NCBI GenBank assembly: GCA_038380435.1
Contig: JAWZYU010000011.1
Coordinates: 87,644,501 to 87,708,500, forward strand
Direction: 5' to 3'
From: Ryuthela nishihirai
Taxonomy: Eukaryota; Arthropoda; Arachnida; Araneae; Heptathelidae
Length of the DNA: 64,000 bases
Of this stretch, positions 29,371 to 41,100 are shown one piece after another. The first letter of the stretch is position 1, and each line of letters begins with the position of its first letter. The notes under the pieces are model-generated. The model had not been told where the DNA came from and did not search any database. It saw only the letters and a list, made by a program, of their open reading frames with translations. The position numbers and the translations under genes were made by a program.

Positions 29371-29985
29371 TAAATTTAATAATACACGAATATAAGCTGT
29401 TGCTATTAAAACCATGATTTCGTTCGCTCAACAGAGTAGGGGCGCACGAGTGTAACAGAGCCAACTTAACAGTATTGGCTCATGGCCTTTCCTGTCAATG
29501 TTTATCCACTAATACTGACGTTAACATATTCCTTAAACTACATATACCTTTGAGCATCTATTTCTAAAGAAAACTACCAGGAATAAGAAGGAAAACTATT
29601 TACTATTTTTATTGAAGGCTGGCTCAGGAGCACATGGCACATAGTTGCTATGGACATTATAATATTAAAAACAAATTTGCTCATCACATTTCAAGGCAAA
29701 TCGTACTGCAGTGATGATCGATGTGCTCCTGAGCCAGCCTTCAATAAAAATAGTAAATAGTTTTCCTTCTTATTCCTGTTAGTTTTCTTTAGAAATAGAT
29801 GCTCAAAGGTATATGTAGTTTAAGGAATATGTTAACGTCAGTATTGGTGGATAAACATTGACAGGAAAGGCCATGAGCCAATACTGTTAAGTTGGCTCTG
29901 TTACACTAGTGCGCCCCTACTCTGTTGAGCGAACGAAATCATGGTTTTAATAGTAACAGCTTATATTCGTGTATTATTAAATTTA
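29371..29985. repeat. Foldback: 265-bp inverted arms with an 85-bp loop
   Basis: 29371-29635 is the near-perfect reverse complement of 29721-29985, with equal arm lengths and only a few substitutions (for example GTTGCTATT versus GTTACTATT). A transcript would fold into a hairpin of about 265 base pairs. No frame of note. Confidence 0.93.
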
Positions 29986-30087
29986 TTTATCTAACCGTGT
30001 AGTTTATTTTTTAGTACTTAAGAGTTAGCATCCACTTTACAATGAATAGTATAATACCCTTATCTTAAAAGTATGAACTGTTAAAAA

Positions 30088-30275
30088 ATATCCCTTCTTG
30101 CAGCTTCTTGCAACAGAGATCTGCCCTTTAGCAGTTAGTTGAGAAGCCTGTCAGTTTATGAGCCATAGAGAAGGTGTGTGAGGTAGGCGAGACCTCAGAC
30201 GAAAAACAACACAAACATCCATGCCTTACCAGGGCTCGAAACCTGATTAGTAGCCAAGCACACTGGCAACTTTCT
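30088..30275 (-). repeat. SINE family 1 copy
   Basis: Reverse orientation, with GAAGCCTGTCAGTTTATGAG, CATGCCTTACCAGGGCTCG and AGTAGCCAAGCACACTGG (tRNA head). Confidence 0.8.
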
Positions 30276-30888
30276 TTATATTTAATATAGCTATAAACAC
30301 AAAAATACGCATATTTAGGGTTTTTTGTGATAACATAAATTTTTCGATGGGGGTCCTAGAAGCCATTCTTAGCTTGTACAGGCCTTATCATGCAAGGAGA
30401 GCACGTGACAAACAGCCACCACTCAGATTTCGACCCGGGCCGCAGTTGTGTAGCATCACTGTGAGGCAATGCGATATCACAGTTTCATCGAAGAGGCTTG
30501 TAAATTGTTATAACACGATGAAAAAAAGTTGACACCATGGAATAGATCACGTGGTAGTGTTATCTGGGCAGCAACAGGAACAAGCAACGAGATCTTCATG
30601 CTTGAAGAGATCAATTATTCGAAACGAGTAGATAAGCAAAACAACTGAAAAAAAAAATATCCCCTTGTATTTAAGTGGATTTTACAATTAACAGTGGAAG
30701 CATTTTACAATTTTCTCGTCACGTGAAATGTTTCGAAATCATTTAAATTTAATTTTGGGTTTCGCTTTAGGTCTTCCATCTGAGTGTAGCCTGGATCTGA
30801 TGTTCAGGGAATTCGCAACATTTAAAGTGAAATAGCGGTAGATGTTGGAATCTCTGCTATTGGAATCAGCCGTTTGCTGCAATAGAAC

Positions 30889-31188
30889 CAGAGGCGCAGT
30901 TATGGGAAGGGGATACCCCCCCCCCCCCGCCAAAGCAAATCAGATTTGGCCGAATATGAATCCACTTGGTAAAATACACGCAAGTTGTGAGAATTTTAAC
31001 TTGGCAAAATTCGTAATGACGTGGTAAAATTCGTGTCAGATGGGGGGACCTCCCCCCCCACACACACACACACACTGAACGAAAAATTTATGTTAATTAT
31101 TCGAAGTTGGCAAAATTTGAATTCCGAGGTGGTAAATTTTCGTGTTTTCCACCCCCAACTCCACTCCTTTCGCAACGCCGCTCCTCTG
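30889..31188. mobile_element. Short hAT-like MITE of the GGCAAAATTCG family
   Basis: Ends CAGAGGCGCAG and the complement CCTCTG. The interior has ACTTGGCAAAATTCGTAATG and GTTGGCAAAATTTG units, the same family as 41636-43569. The 8-bp flanks match at only 4 positions, so it is old. A (CA)n tract lies at about 31058-31077. Confidence 0.65.
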
Positions 31189-31439
31189 ACCACATCACAA
31201 CTTTAACGATCGACAGATGAGTTCAAGGTGGGGGAGGGGGGTGCAACGCGACTTGCAAGAGGAAAATTTTTATTTTGTGACTGAACAAAAGTCCCTCTTA
31301 CCGCATTTTGAATGTGGGAATCCTGCAACTTTACATCTATTGTCACGGATATAGCAGAGGCTAAATATCCGTACCTCGTGTAATCATTGATTACACTGAT
31401 GAATTTTATAAGTTACTCTCAGGGAAGAATTATTCTCAG

Positions 31440-31560
31440 TTTAATGTTCATATCAAATACAGAGGAAAAAATTGCCTTGAGCCAGGTGGATACGAATCGA
31501 ACGACCTCTTGATAACATGTCAGTTGATCTGACCGCTGAACTACCTGTCGCGCATCAAGT
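31440..31560 (-). repeat. SINE family 2 copy
   Basis: Reverse strand: TAGTTCAGCGGTCAGA (A box), CTGACATGTTATCAAGAGGT, GTTCGATTCGTATCCACC (B box). Confidence 0.75.
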
Positions 31561-31631
31561 GCCTGCTGCATTCGAGAGACAGAGTTGTGTACTGCAGGTC
31601 AGAAAGTTCAACATCAATTAGACGATATTAT

Positions 31632-31795
31632 GATTGGCCGTCGGTGCCTCAGTGATTAGAACACCTGACATATTATCAGGAAGTCGTGGGTTCGTATCTC
31701 ACCCGGCTCAAAATAATATTTCCTCTAGATTTGATATCGGCGTGAGAGTGATAACTTCCTAGCTAGTTGAACAAAAACGTCAAAATATCTCTTCA
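31632..31795 (+). repeat. SINE family 2 copy, opposite to its neighbour
   Basis: GGTGCCTCAGTGATTAGA, CACCTGACATATTATCAGGA and GTGGGTTCGTATCTCACCCG, then TTTCCTCTAGATTTGATAT. Forms a head-to-head pair with 31440-31560. Confidence 0.75.
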
Positions 31796-31966
31796 AATTA
31801 AAAGTTACTCTCCGATATTTTGTGTCATTCTAAACAACGCTTAAATTTGGGATCTGGGTTTAGAACATGCAAATTGAATGAGGAAAATATAAGCGACAAG
31901 TTTTTTTTTCTGAAAAATTTGCTTTCAATTTTAATAAATAAACTTAAGAATTAAACTTAAGATATT

Positions 31967-32164
31967 AGGGGTTCTCAATCTTTTACGTTTCACATACCCC
32001 TTGGAAATGTGTATGCAATTGGCGTACCCCTTGTATAGATAGATAGAACTATAATTATAGTATAAAAATTGTTATTTTAACTTTGTTACTAGCTCTAGCG
32101 ACTTTTGAGCTCTCACGGCGTACCCCAAAAATTTTACCGCGTACCCCACGATGAGAATCCCTGC
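31967..32164. mobile_element. MITE with TTCTCA ends
   Basis: Left end TAGGGGTTCTCAATC and right end CGATGAGAATCCCTG are imperfect complements. Inner GTACCCC blocks are mirrored (CATACCCC and GCGTACCCC). Resembles Charlie-type hAT MITEs. No clean target duplication. Confidence 0.5.
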
Positions 32165-32465
32165 TCTAGATAACAATCTTACATCTTTTTATTTTGTTTT
32201 CAAAAACGGAATCGATAAGTATTTAAATATATTAATATTTATTTTACATTAAAACCCAAAATTTTTATCTATTTGAATAAAACATAGGGAGAAATAGAAA
32301 ATACTGGGCACTGTACTTTCCCCGCCAAGCATTTCACTCTATTGCCCCTGTACGATGACTTCACTGTGGTGACCGCCTAGGACGCATTTTCCTCTCCTAG
32401 CTATGCTTTGAAAGCACCGGTGAGAAATAAAATCGACTTTCACCACTGAGTATTCTGATAGATTA

Positions 32466-32873
32466 ATCAGTGGCGGATTACCCAATAGGCTCACGAGGCA
32501 CTCGCCTGGCGCCTCGACATTTATGGTTGTCTCAAAACTCGATTTTTTTAAACATTTTATTTAGTAAATATTTCGCCATCAATATAATCTACTACTTACA
32601 TACACACCTCGTGTTATTTTCTTAAGTTAGTGCCAAATATCTTGTGATTATTTATTAAATACATTACAAATAACAAATAGTTATTTTTTGGGGGGTAGGG
32701 AATCAGTGTAAATTTCCTATTTATGCATTTCTGTAATTCAATTCATTAAATCAGCTGCATACATTTTTTCAATTCGAAAGCTTTAAAATAAGTTTATATA
32801 TTTTGCTCCCCCCCCCCTACTTGAACCATCTGCGCGTCAGGCCTTCAAATTTTTAATCGGCCCTTGCTTCCTT
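32466..32873. mobile_element. Probable hAT-type MITE
   Basis: Left CAGTGGCGGATTACCCAATA with GAGGCACTCGCCTGG, right TTTTTAATCGGCCCTTG (complement CAAGGGCCGATTAAAA). AT-rich interior, no gene. Flanking 8-mers do not match. Confidence 0.45.
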
Positions 32874-33383
32874 CCCTTGTGAAGAATTACGGAAACAAGA
32901 GACTCAATTTTTTAAACAGTGTTTTATGTTAATCAAGAGTCACAAGCATGGCACTGTCGGCTCCATTTGCCAACCTCTATTATATAGGATCTCTAACACG
33001 ACGACGATTCGAGCCATTTTCTTCTTTAAGCCAACATGTTAATAAGCAACCAACGTGATGGTTTTATTAGCAGATGTTACCTGAAATGTTAATCCATTAT
33101 TTCAGGAACACTAAACGCTCGGTGTTCTTTTGAAATACACAAAACAATATGCAATAATTTAAAAAAAATGTACGCTTCCTTAATATAGTACAAATTGCTT
33201 TAATATGTGTTGGAGATCCATAATTGCAGTACATTTACTTTCACATTGCACTGTCGTTATAATTAACTTCAAATTTCTTATAACATAGTAATACTCTCAC
33301 TAATGTCAACTGAGCCGATAACATAGGTATTATGTAAATTAATAAAATTTTGTATGAATATATTATATTCAACAGTAGTAACA

Positions 33384-33702
33384 GGGCCGGACTTTGATCT
33401 TCTGAGACCCTAAGCTATTGTAAGTTTAAGAGGTCCCAAAAAATTCAGAAATGGAAAAATATATTTATTATTCTGACGGAAAAAGAACATTTAAAACTAA
33501 ACACAAAATTGATGTGGTGAAAATATTGTTATATAATGATAACTGTGTAAAACCGAGATAAACAATGTTGGCACAACAGATTAATTTAAATATAAAAAAA
33601 ATTCGTCCCACAAGGCTTCAACCTCAATTTTTTTTAAGCCCCTCCTATTGTGAGGCCCTAAGTTGCAGCTTAGTTAGCTTATGCGTAAGTCCAACCCTGC
33701 CC
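33384..33702. mobile_element. MITE with CAGGG(C/T)(C/T)GGACTT ends
   Basis: Left CAGGGCCGGACTTTGATC and right AAGTCCAACCCTG are complements with small differences. A related left end is at 28069. About 319 bp, non-coding. Confidence 0.55.
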
Positions 33703-33880
33703 TCGGTCAGCAGGGGACACCGACGGTCTCGGAAAGGCCGCCGTCCATTAGATGGTACTTAAAGCCATGGTTCTCTGTGGGGGGAGAGAGATGTGTCTAT
33801 TCTTGCCAGCTGCAAAGCAAGCTCAATCGACTCATGAGCATCACTGAGGAAGGCAGAGGGCCATGTTATAGGTCAATAAT
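33696..33880 (+). repeat. SINE family 3 body fragment
   Basis: GGTCAGCAGGGGACACCGA, GGAAAGGCCGCCGTCC and TTAAAGCCATGG match the body of the copies at 49.6 and 55.3 kb. The tRNA head is missing. Confidence 0.7.
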
Positions 33881-33942
33881 AACTCAGATGCAAATCTTCA
33901 GTAACTTCTTCAATTAGCTTTCTATGAAAACATGGGACTGAT

Positions 33943-34295
33943 GATAATTTAAAGATCTCAATCAAATCAATTTCGATCTCTATTTTCAACAATATTCGTT
34001 CGCTATGTAGAGAGTTATGGAGATTGGAATATTCAACAACAATAATACCAGCTTATCTCATTACTCTGAAAAGTTCATAAAAAAACTAAACGAAAGCAAT
34101 AATCGTTAAACTAAACACGTGAAAGAGTATTTTTAGCAATTCGCATAATAATTGTTAAATTTCGCAGATTTTGAATGATTTTTTATTTTTGGCAGAAGGA
34201 GCTAACTTGCTAAAGCCTTTTTTTTAATACTGAACGCATATTGTGGGAATCGAGATTTAAATAGATTTGATTGAGATCTTTAAATTACCTTCATA
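33943..34295. mobile_element. Probable MITE with roughly 40-bp inverted ends
   Basis: AATTTAAAGATCTCAATCAA near 33945 is mirrored by TTGATTGAGATCTTTAAATT near 34270. Related sequence (TCTCAATTTTCAAC, TATTCGTTCAGTATTTAAAG) recurs near 37.8 and 44.97 kb. No gene. Confidence 0.5.
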
Positions 34296-35225
34296 GGGAT
34301 ATTTTTTCATAGAAAAGCTTATTTAAGAAATCAGAGTTTTGTGTCTAAGTTGCTCTTGACGTAACTTTGAACTGTACTTTATGAAGTGAGTTTATGTAAT
34401 TTCATATATGAATAATTAAGAGTATGTAATTTCAGTTTATTTTAAGTAAAAATAAAAATTATTATATTGACCTTAATAAAAGTTCGAAAATATGCACACC
34501 TATTTATCACAAATGGTGGACACCTGGAAAGTATTAGGTAGGTACTTCCCGTACTTCCCTACCAAAGGACGGAGATAATCAAGAAGCTATATTACCCTTG
34601 TCCTGGTTTCTCATGCAACATAAAAATACTTATTACTTCGTAGTCAGGTAGGATAATCACTAACCTAGGTAGGGTTTTACGGCGTTACGGACATTACGGG
34701 ATATCTTTAGGTCAGATCGTTCGAAAAACTTTCTGTCAAGTTTGTATTAAAGTGCTGAAGGGAAATTAACTAATTGTACATAAGAAAAAGGAAGGTTTAT
34801 CTACCTTTGATCTAAGGTTACGTAATGTTAATCTAGGTTCTTAAGCATCATTCGGTACCAGAGCCTCATCAGCCATCATCAGTTATCTCCGAGCTTCTGT
34901 TGGTGAGATAGCACCAAAATGAAATTGGTCAGCTGATGACGTTGCCCACCTCTCACGAACTAGGACGTTAAGGTTGGATTTTGAGAGGCACCCACTCCCT
35001 CGCTAAATTTGGAATAAGCCATTCGCCATTTCATTTTAGGAAAGGTGGAGTAGTATAAAATAAACTGCAAAAAAAAAACGCGGAAAAATCCATCAGGCTT
35101 TAATTCAGCCTCGGAGAGAATCGCCGCTTACATCCAACTGATGGGTGGGCGAATGAGTCCCTTCAGAAGCAACTCGCCTCGAATTGGGGAGTGCGACACA
35201 CAATAAAAGATGAGAAAATCATGTA
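34296..35225. other. No gene seen
   Basis: AT-rich to 34.5 kb, then mixed composition with no frame or repeat that I could assign. Confidence 0.45.
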
Positions 35226-35462
35226 AAATAAAACAAATTGCATAAAAAAACTATTTTTTATTCAAATAAACGAAAAGTAAGCAAGTAAAAAATAAAAATA
35301 ACCATAGAATACATTCTATGACTATTCTTTAAAAACAAACTGTATAAAAAACTATCTTTGTATTTAAAAAAAAACATGAAAAGAAAAAACTCATAAAAAA
35401 CTTCTTTTTTATTGAAAAAAAAAACGAAAGAAAAAGACGCACAAACAATAAAAAACTAATGA
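35226..35462. repeat. A-rich degenerate tandem repeat
   Basis: Several imperfect units of the form (AT)AAAAAACT-(A/T)-TTTTTATTCAAA-AAACGAAAAG, about 50-65 bp each. Confidence 0.6.
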
Positions 35463-35465
35463 AAA

Positions 35466-35880
35466 AAGCCAAATACTCTAAACACTGATGCACCAGGAAG
35501 CACCCAGGCCAAGATTGGTTAGGGAGCCTGCCGCAAAGAACTTACTTTCCCTTCATTATTGAGAAGCTGAGGGAGGATCCCACCTGCACAGACTAAACAG
35601 ATAGGAGAGAAACATTGTTCAGGTTTTCTCTCGACAAGGGACAAGGCCCCCCGGAAAGTAGCCAGGTTCTCCAACCCAGCCTCTATACGGTTAAGCTGAC
35701 ACGATGGCCCGGTTCTTCAACCCGACCACTGTCTCAGTCAGGACGTTTACTTGTACAACAGACAAGACATCCCCCACTCGATCGTGACCTTCGAGAATCA
35801 AGACCTTTGAAGTCTAAAGTGACGTCACATCCTGTGGATCTACAGTACTTCCTGCGTACGTAGTACTACCGTCGCAAATT
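35466..35880. other. GC-richer island with a CRE palindrome, no gene called
   Basis: Stands out from A-rich flanks. It holds TGACGTCA at 35820-35827. An 82-codon plus frame has no domain. Possible regulatory or host sequence; unproven. Confidence 0.3.
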
Positions 35881-37184
35881 GAGCATTTACTTTTTTTTAT
35901 AAGATAGGGAGGGCATTTTTGTTTGATAATGTGCTCAAAACTGATTGACATAGTATGATTATATTGTATATATGTACATTAGTGTAATATTTCTATGAAA
36001 AACCTTCAAATAAGGAAGACGTTGAAACTAAAGTAGATCTTGATTTGTAATTGTGCTAAATTGATGACTCAAAATGTAATCGTCGTTTAACGTTCTCTGA
36101 ACATGTAGAACGACATATAAAATACCAGGAGCGTCATAATCGGTTGCACCTATAATTACAATGACACAATATGTTTAAAAATAAAGTTAAATGCAAATAA
36201 TTACTCGGTTATATATTAACAAATATAAAATCATTTCCTTCACATATTTTTCGCGATAAATGCTGTCAATAACTGATCCAGTTGTTTGTACCATTAATAA
36301 TATAATCGTGACATATAAATTCTTATGGAAAATTAGTGTGTTTTATTAAAAAGAGAAAAAAACACGCAAAAATTATTCAGAACAATTTTATTGGCAAATG
36401 TGAACTAAAAATTAATGATATACTGTAATAACTTTAGCTGTAACAATTTCAGTTAGTTATGATTTAATTTCAATACTTTTTCTTAGTGATTAGACGGAAT
36501 TAATAGGAATATTGAGCTGTATTTTTTCAGAACTCTCATTAAATTTGAATAATATTTGGACTTCCGATGGGATACATATTCAAAAACTAACAGGAAAATC
36601 TAAACTTTAGAAACTACAATTTACTGCAAGCACACACACACATATATATTTTGGTTTACAAAGCTACGTTTAAATCTATGACTAAAGATTTGACAATAAA
36701 TCGCTCAACTAACCTCCCAAATGTAAAGAAGATAGTCTCTAATCAATCTTCGATTGTTAAAAAATTAATTCTATGCACCCTGGTAAAGAAAGATTAAATC
36801 ATTTAAGAATACATCTTTCCAGATATAAGCCAGTGGTATAAAACCACTAAACTAACAGATTCTGCCTTTTTTCCACTAATATAACTTATTAGTTTAGTGG
36901 TCTTAGAACACTGTGGCATGTACCTGGAGAGATATGGTTCAAATCCCACATGCCAGAAAAACTGTTTGTCACAAAACTATTAATACCAAAGCCAACAGTT
37001 AATTCTGTGGATACTATTTATTGAGGGTAGACAACTTTCTCTTTTTGGCACTAAGACATTTTTTCTTATTTCCTAAATTCTCTAACAAACAATCATTTAT
37101 TATCTTGCAAAAATTGTTTAAATATACATTTGTTGAACACCAGATAATAATTAAAGATAATAATCCCACCAACAAACACACAAG
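35881..37184. other. No gene seen
   Basis: AT-rich. A weak tRNA-like stretch at about 36890-36960 (TTTAGTGGTCTTAGAACACT, GGTTCAAATCCCACATGCC) may be a decayed SINE head. Confidence 0.4.
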
Positions 37185-37395
37185 CAGCTACGGGGTGTCA
37201 AGATGCTAGATCGACGAATGCTGACGTCAGAACGTGTGACGTCACCAGTGAAAAGGCAAGGTGAAAAGGCCTTGAGTCTCGATGGTTACGACTCGATACA
37301 GTGGGCCTGTCCTCCAACCTGACCCCTGTAACAGTAGGGGCGAAATGACATCATAAGACTAAGGAACCATACTCGGTATAACCGAGTATGAGCCT
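37185..37395. promoter_or_regulatory. GC-richer island with paired CRE palindromes
   Basis: Perfect TGACGTCA at 37222-37229 and 37237-37244, 15 bp centre to centre, plus TGACATCA near 37347. A perfect inverted repeat CATACTCGGT-ATA-ACCGAGTATG spans 37368-37390. Candidate promoter or enhancer; no transcript start can be assigned. Confidence 0.35.
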
Positions 37396-37984
37396 GGATT
37401 TCCTAGAAAAGAAAAAGCAAAACTCCTCAAACTTCTTAAAGAAACTCCTAAATAGAAAACATAATTTAAACAATGTTTCTAGTTTCATATTTTAATTTTA
37501 GGTTGTATGTATTACGATTATGATCAGAGCCGAACTAAATTAGCTAGTCTTCTATATCATATTTTATTCAAAAAATTCGCCACATGCTTAAAGTAAAATA
37601 ACGCGCATAACAGCAAAATTTTATCTGCTTAAAGTAGAAATTTCAACTTACGAGTTTCATTACGAAAGAGAAGCAATGATTCATGACTTGATACACACTC
37701 AGAGAAATTCCATGTTATGCCAGTCGGAATCTAAATTCAAAGCTCTATAACTTTTAAAATATGAATTTAATGCAAAAATATGACTGAATTTAAATAAAAG
37801 ATTATAATCAAATGCATTTAAATCTCAATTTTCAACTATATTCGTTCAGTATTTAAAGAGTTATGGAAGCTGGAATATATTCTCAACAGTAATGTGTCAT
37901 AAGAATTTTCCTCAGTAATTAATTAAAATTATTGTTGAAACTATTTAAATAAAATAAATATACGTTATAGAATTGTGAGTAATG
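37396..37984. other. No gene seen; dispersed repeat near 37790-37890
   Basis: Contains a copy of the TTTAAATCTCAATTTTCAAC family shared with 33.95 and 44.95 kb. Confidence 0.4.
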
Positions 37985-40900
37985 ATTATTTCAATTAGAA
38001 TTAGTTAGATTCCCATTGACCTTGACATGGAAATTCTCTAATATTTTGGTAGGGACCGTGTAATAACTGAATAACAATTTCTTTGGCACTAATCCTTTTA
38101 GTTAATAAAAATCGCCACAACGAGAGAGAATTATTAATTTCACTAAAAAAATTGCTGCTCCCAATTTCCTTTCCCAATTCCTCCATTTTCATCACTTTAG
38201 TTTTCTCTCTGTTTATAGCCAAATCTACTCTACTACCAGTCTCACCAACAGCTCGAATGAAAGAGTTCATCTCATCAACATCATTTGCCAAAAGGGCTAA
38301 ATCATCAGCATAATCTAAATCAGAAATTTTCGCATCTCCAGTCCATTTAAGGCCAAAATCTTTCCCTTGAAGTGAATTTCGCATTACATAATCAATAACC
38401 AAGCTAAAGAGAAAAGGAGACAAAATGCACCCTTGTCGAACACCAGAAGTAATGCTAAACCAATTGCTACAAGCCTTACCAACTCTCACAGACGACTCAG
38501 TGTTATTATAGAGAGCTTTCATTATGTTAACTAACTTGTCTGGTATACCATATGATCTCACAATCAACCACAAATTATGACGATCAACAGAGTCGAAAGC
38601 CTTTTTGAAATCAACAAAGCTAGCAACCAAAGGTTTCTGAAACTCTAAACATTTCCCAAGAATCTGCCTAAGTGAAAATATCTGATCCACACATCCCCTA
38701 CCACTTCTGAATCCACATTGCTCATCACGCAATTGACTGTCAACCAGATTCTTAATTCTATTAAGTACAATCATGGAAAGAACTTTACCTGGAACAGAGA
38801 GTAGGCTGATACCCTTATAGTTATCATAAGAACTACGGTCACTGTTTTTAAAAACAGGGATAATAATAGTTCAGGTAAAATCTTTAGAAACCATGCCTTT
38901 ATCATAAAAGATATTTAGAATTTCAGTCATCCAAGTGGTAAGCGAAACATTCCCAGCTCTAAACATTTCAGCAGTAATTTCATCTACCCCTGGGGATTTA
39001 TGAAGTTTAAGTTTAGAAACAGCCAAAATAACTTCAGGTTGTGTTATAGGGCCAACATTAAAGCCACCAATGCATCTATCATCATTGCAAACAATGGGAA
39101 TAGAACTAACCACATTGTTTAGAACATCACTGAAATGCTCAATTCACCTAGCTATGACAGAATCCTCACCTTCTATAACCTTACCTGTTTATCCTTCAAT
39201 TCCAGTATACCTGACTGTTTTCTACCACACAAAACATTAACTATCTGTTACAGCTCTCTACTGTTGTGCTGTCTAACTGCTTCCTCGGCTTTGTCAGCCA
39301 AACCATCAAGCCAAAGATTCTTATCAGCAGCTAACTGATCCTTTACATGTTTATTAAGCTCTCTGTAAAGCTTTCTATTAGGACTAGTAGGGTATTGATT
39401 AAGGACATTCCTGCAGTTCTTTCTTCCAGAAATAAGCTCAAGTGCCTTATCACTGAGATAATTCTGTCTCTTCTGCTCCTTTTTTCCTAAAAGAGTACTG
39501 TTAGTGTCCAAAAAAGCCTGTTTAAAATGATCCCATTCTTCCCCAACTTCAGTAGTAAGCATACCATGACTGTCATAATGACTAAGTAACCTATCATGGT
39601 AAGCTTTGGCTATAACTGGGTCTTTCAGAGCTTCAGTATTAAAAGTAAATTTTTTAACCCTAGCACACTTTTTAAGTTTAAGTTGCAAGACACTTTTTAA
39701 CAAGGTAATGGTCAGATCCAATTTCAGCTTTCCTATATGACCTGGTATTCCTAACAGAATTAGCCCATTTGCTGTTAATTAATATATAATCAATCATATT
39801 CTTATGCAGCCCATCAAGTGAAACCCATGTGTATTTATGTATAATAATAATATATAATATATAATAAATATATTATAATATATAATAATATATAATATAA
39901 TGTACTTATGTTTGTAATAAGTGTTAGTTATTCTGAATCCATTGAGTTTGCTTACCTGTAGGAGACGTTGCCCATTGCCATTGCAGCTACCAATACCAAA
40001 AGGACCTATTATTCCTCCCCAAAGGTCAGAGTCAGTACCAACTTTGGCATTAAAGTCACCAAGAACAAGGGTAATATCTCCTTTCTTGACAGAATTCAAA
40101 ATATCCTGAAGTTGTTCATAAAACCTATCCTTCTCATCCTCATCGGCATCCTCAGTGGGGGCATAACAGCAGATAACATTCCAGCCTTTAATGCTTGTCT
40201 GAAATTTTGCTGTAAGAAATAAGAAACCTTTCATTAATGCACTCATATCCTAGAAGAGCATCACTAGCGTGTCTGCTGAGAAGCAGACCCACGCCTTGGT
40301 GATGCTTATTGTCGTCCCTCCCTGAAAAGAGAAATTTAAGATTATTTTTAAAAATCTGACCTTTATCTGTCCATCTGGTCTCTTGCAAGCCGAGAATATC
40401 TAAATTATAACGGTGGAATTCTTGTGTGAGGACATCAAGAGAAAAAGCTTTGTGCAGAGTCCTCACATTCAACTACCTATGGAGAGAAAATGATTAGTGG
40501 GATGTTTAAAGAAACTATGTTTATTGAGAGAGGGAATGCCGACAATATCAAACAGCCCCCTAATCGCAGACATGGGGCAAAGACCCGTTCCCCCACTACT
40601 AAAGGCTGAAGCCATCTACATTGGAAGACTTCCTCCAATGTAGAATTTGACGATAGCAATAGAAGCAAAGAGTTCAGGTGCCTGAGATGACCTCTGCTCA
40701 GGATTATCCACCAACTGATAAACATATCCTGTGAATCTATTCACTTGGGGCTGTCAAACCACAAACAAACAGAAAACACAGCGGAAGATTTTCCCTCTAC
40801 AGAAGCCCACCAGTGCAGGTAAATCAGGATCCATAATCAAGCTCAGAGCCATATATCTGTCCAGTCCAGTTGGTTTATATGGTCAGCACCAGGACCCTGT

Positions 40901-41100
40901 GTGGTTGACCACTCCTCAGCAGGGTAGAAAAAAAAGGAAAAGTAGCCATAGTTGTCCAAATCAGTAGGCCACACTAATCTGGCAGCCCTCCCCTTCCGTT
41001 CACTTCCACAAGAGAGTATCTCTTTTGAAATGTACTAACAGTCTGCACCACGAGAAGGCGGGGTCCGGACATTAGGTGCTAGGCCTGACCGGTTCAATGC
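37985..41100 (-). mobile_element. LINE (endonuclease-RT type), decayed copy 1
   Basis: On the minus strand from right to left: a probable leader (41100-40480), endonuclease (40472-39794), a linker and the RT. An AT repeat block at 39836-39905 interrupts the endonuclease region. Closely related to the copy at 61.5-64 kb. The C-terminal zinc/HWA-type tail seen in copy 2 is absent, so the 3' end is lost. Confidence 0.85.
38001..40472 (-). pseudogene. LINE ORF2 (endonuclease plus reverse transcriptase), broken
   Basis: Pieces in order: MNVRTLHKAFSLDVL and DILGLQETRW (endonuclease, Glu), CCYAPTEDADEDEKDRFYEQ and LVLGDFNAKVG (endonuclease, Asp-x-Asn), the linker SDKALELISGRKNCRNVLNQ, then the RT blocks LHKSPGVDEITAEMFRAGN, SFVDFKKAFDSVDRHNLW (motif A), GVRQGCILSPFLFSLVIDYV (motif B) and LDYADDLALLANDVDE (the YADD catalytic pair). 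The pieces sit in different frames with stops between them (for example near 38865 and 39245). The RT core itself is open for 257 codons. Confidence 0.88.

Larger units (their letters stand above)
28239..32448. mobile_element. hAT-type element with 13-bp ends, filled with nested insertions
   Basis: Termini CAGTGGTGAAAGT (28239-28251) and ACTTTCACCACTG (32436-32448) are perfect complements. Flanks AATATTCT (28231-28238) and AGTATTCT (32449-32456) match at 7 of 8, fitting an 8-bp hAT target duplication. No transposase is recognisable inside. It contains SINEs, a long foldback and two MITEs inserted later. Confidence 0.7.

Noticed and set aside
39836..39905. TA-rich block in LINE copy 1 as a regulatory site
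   Set aside because: A simple (TA)n/(TAATA)n expansion inside a dead LINE; no further signal.
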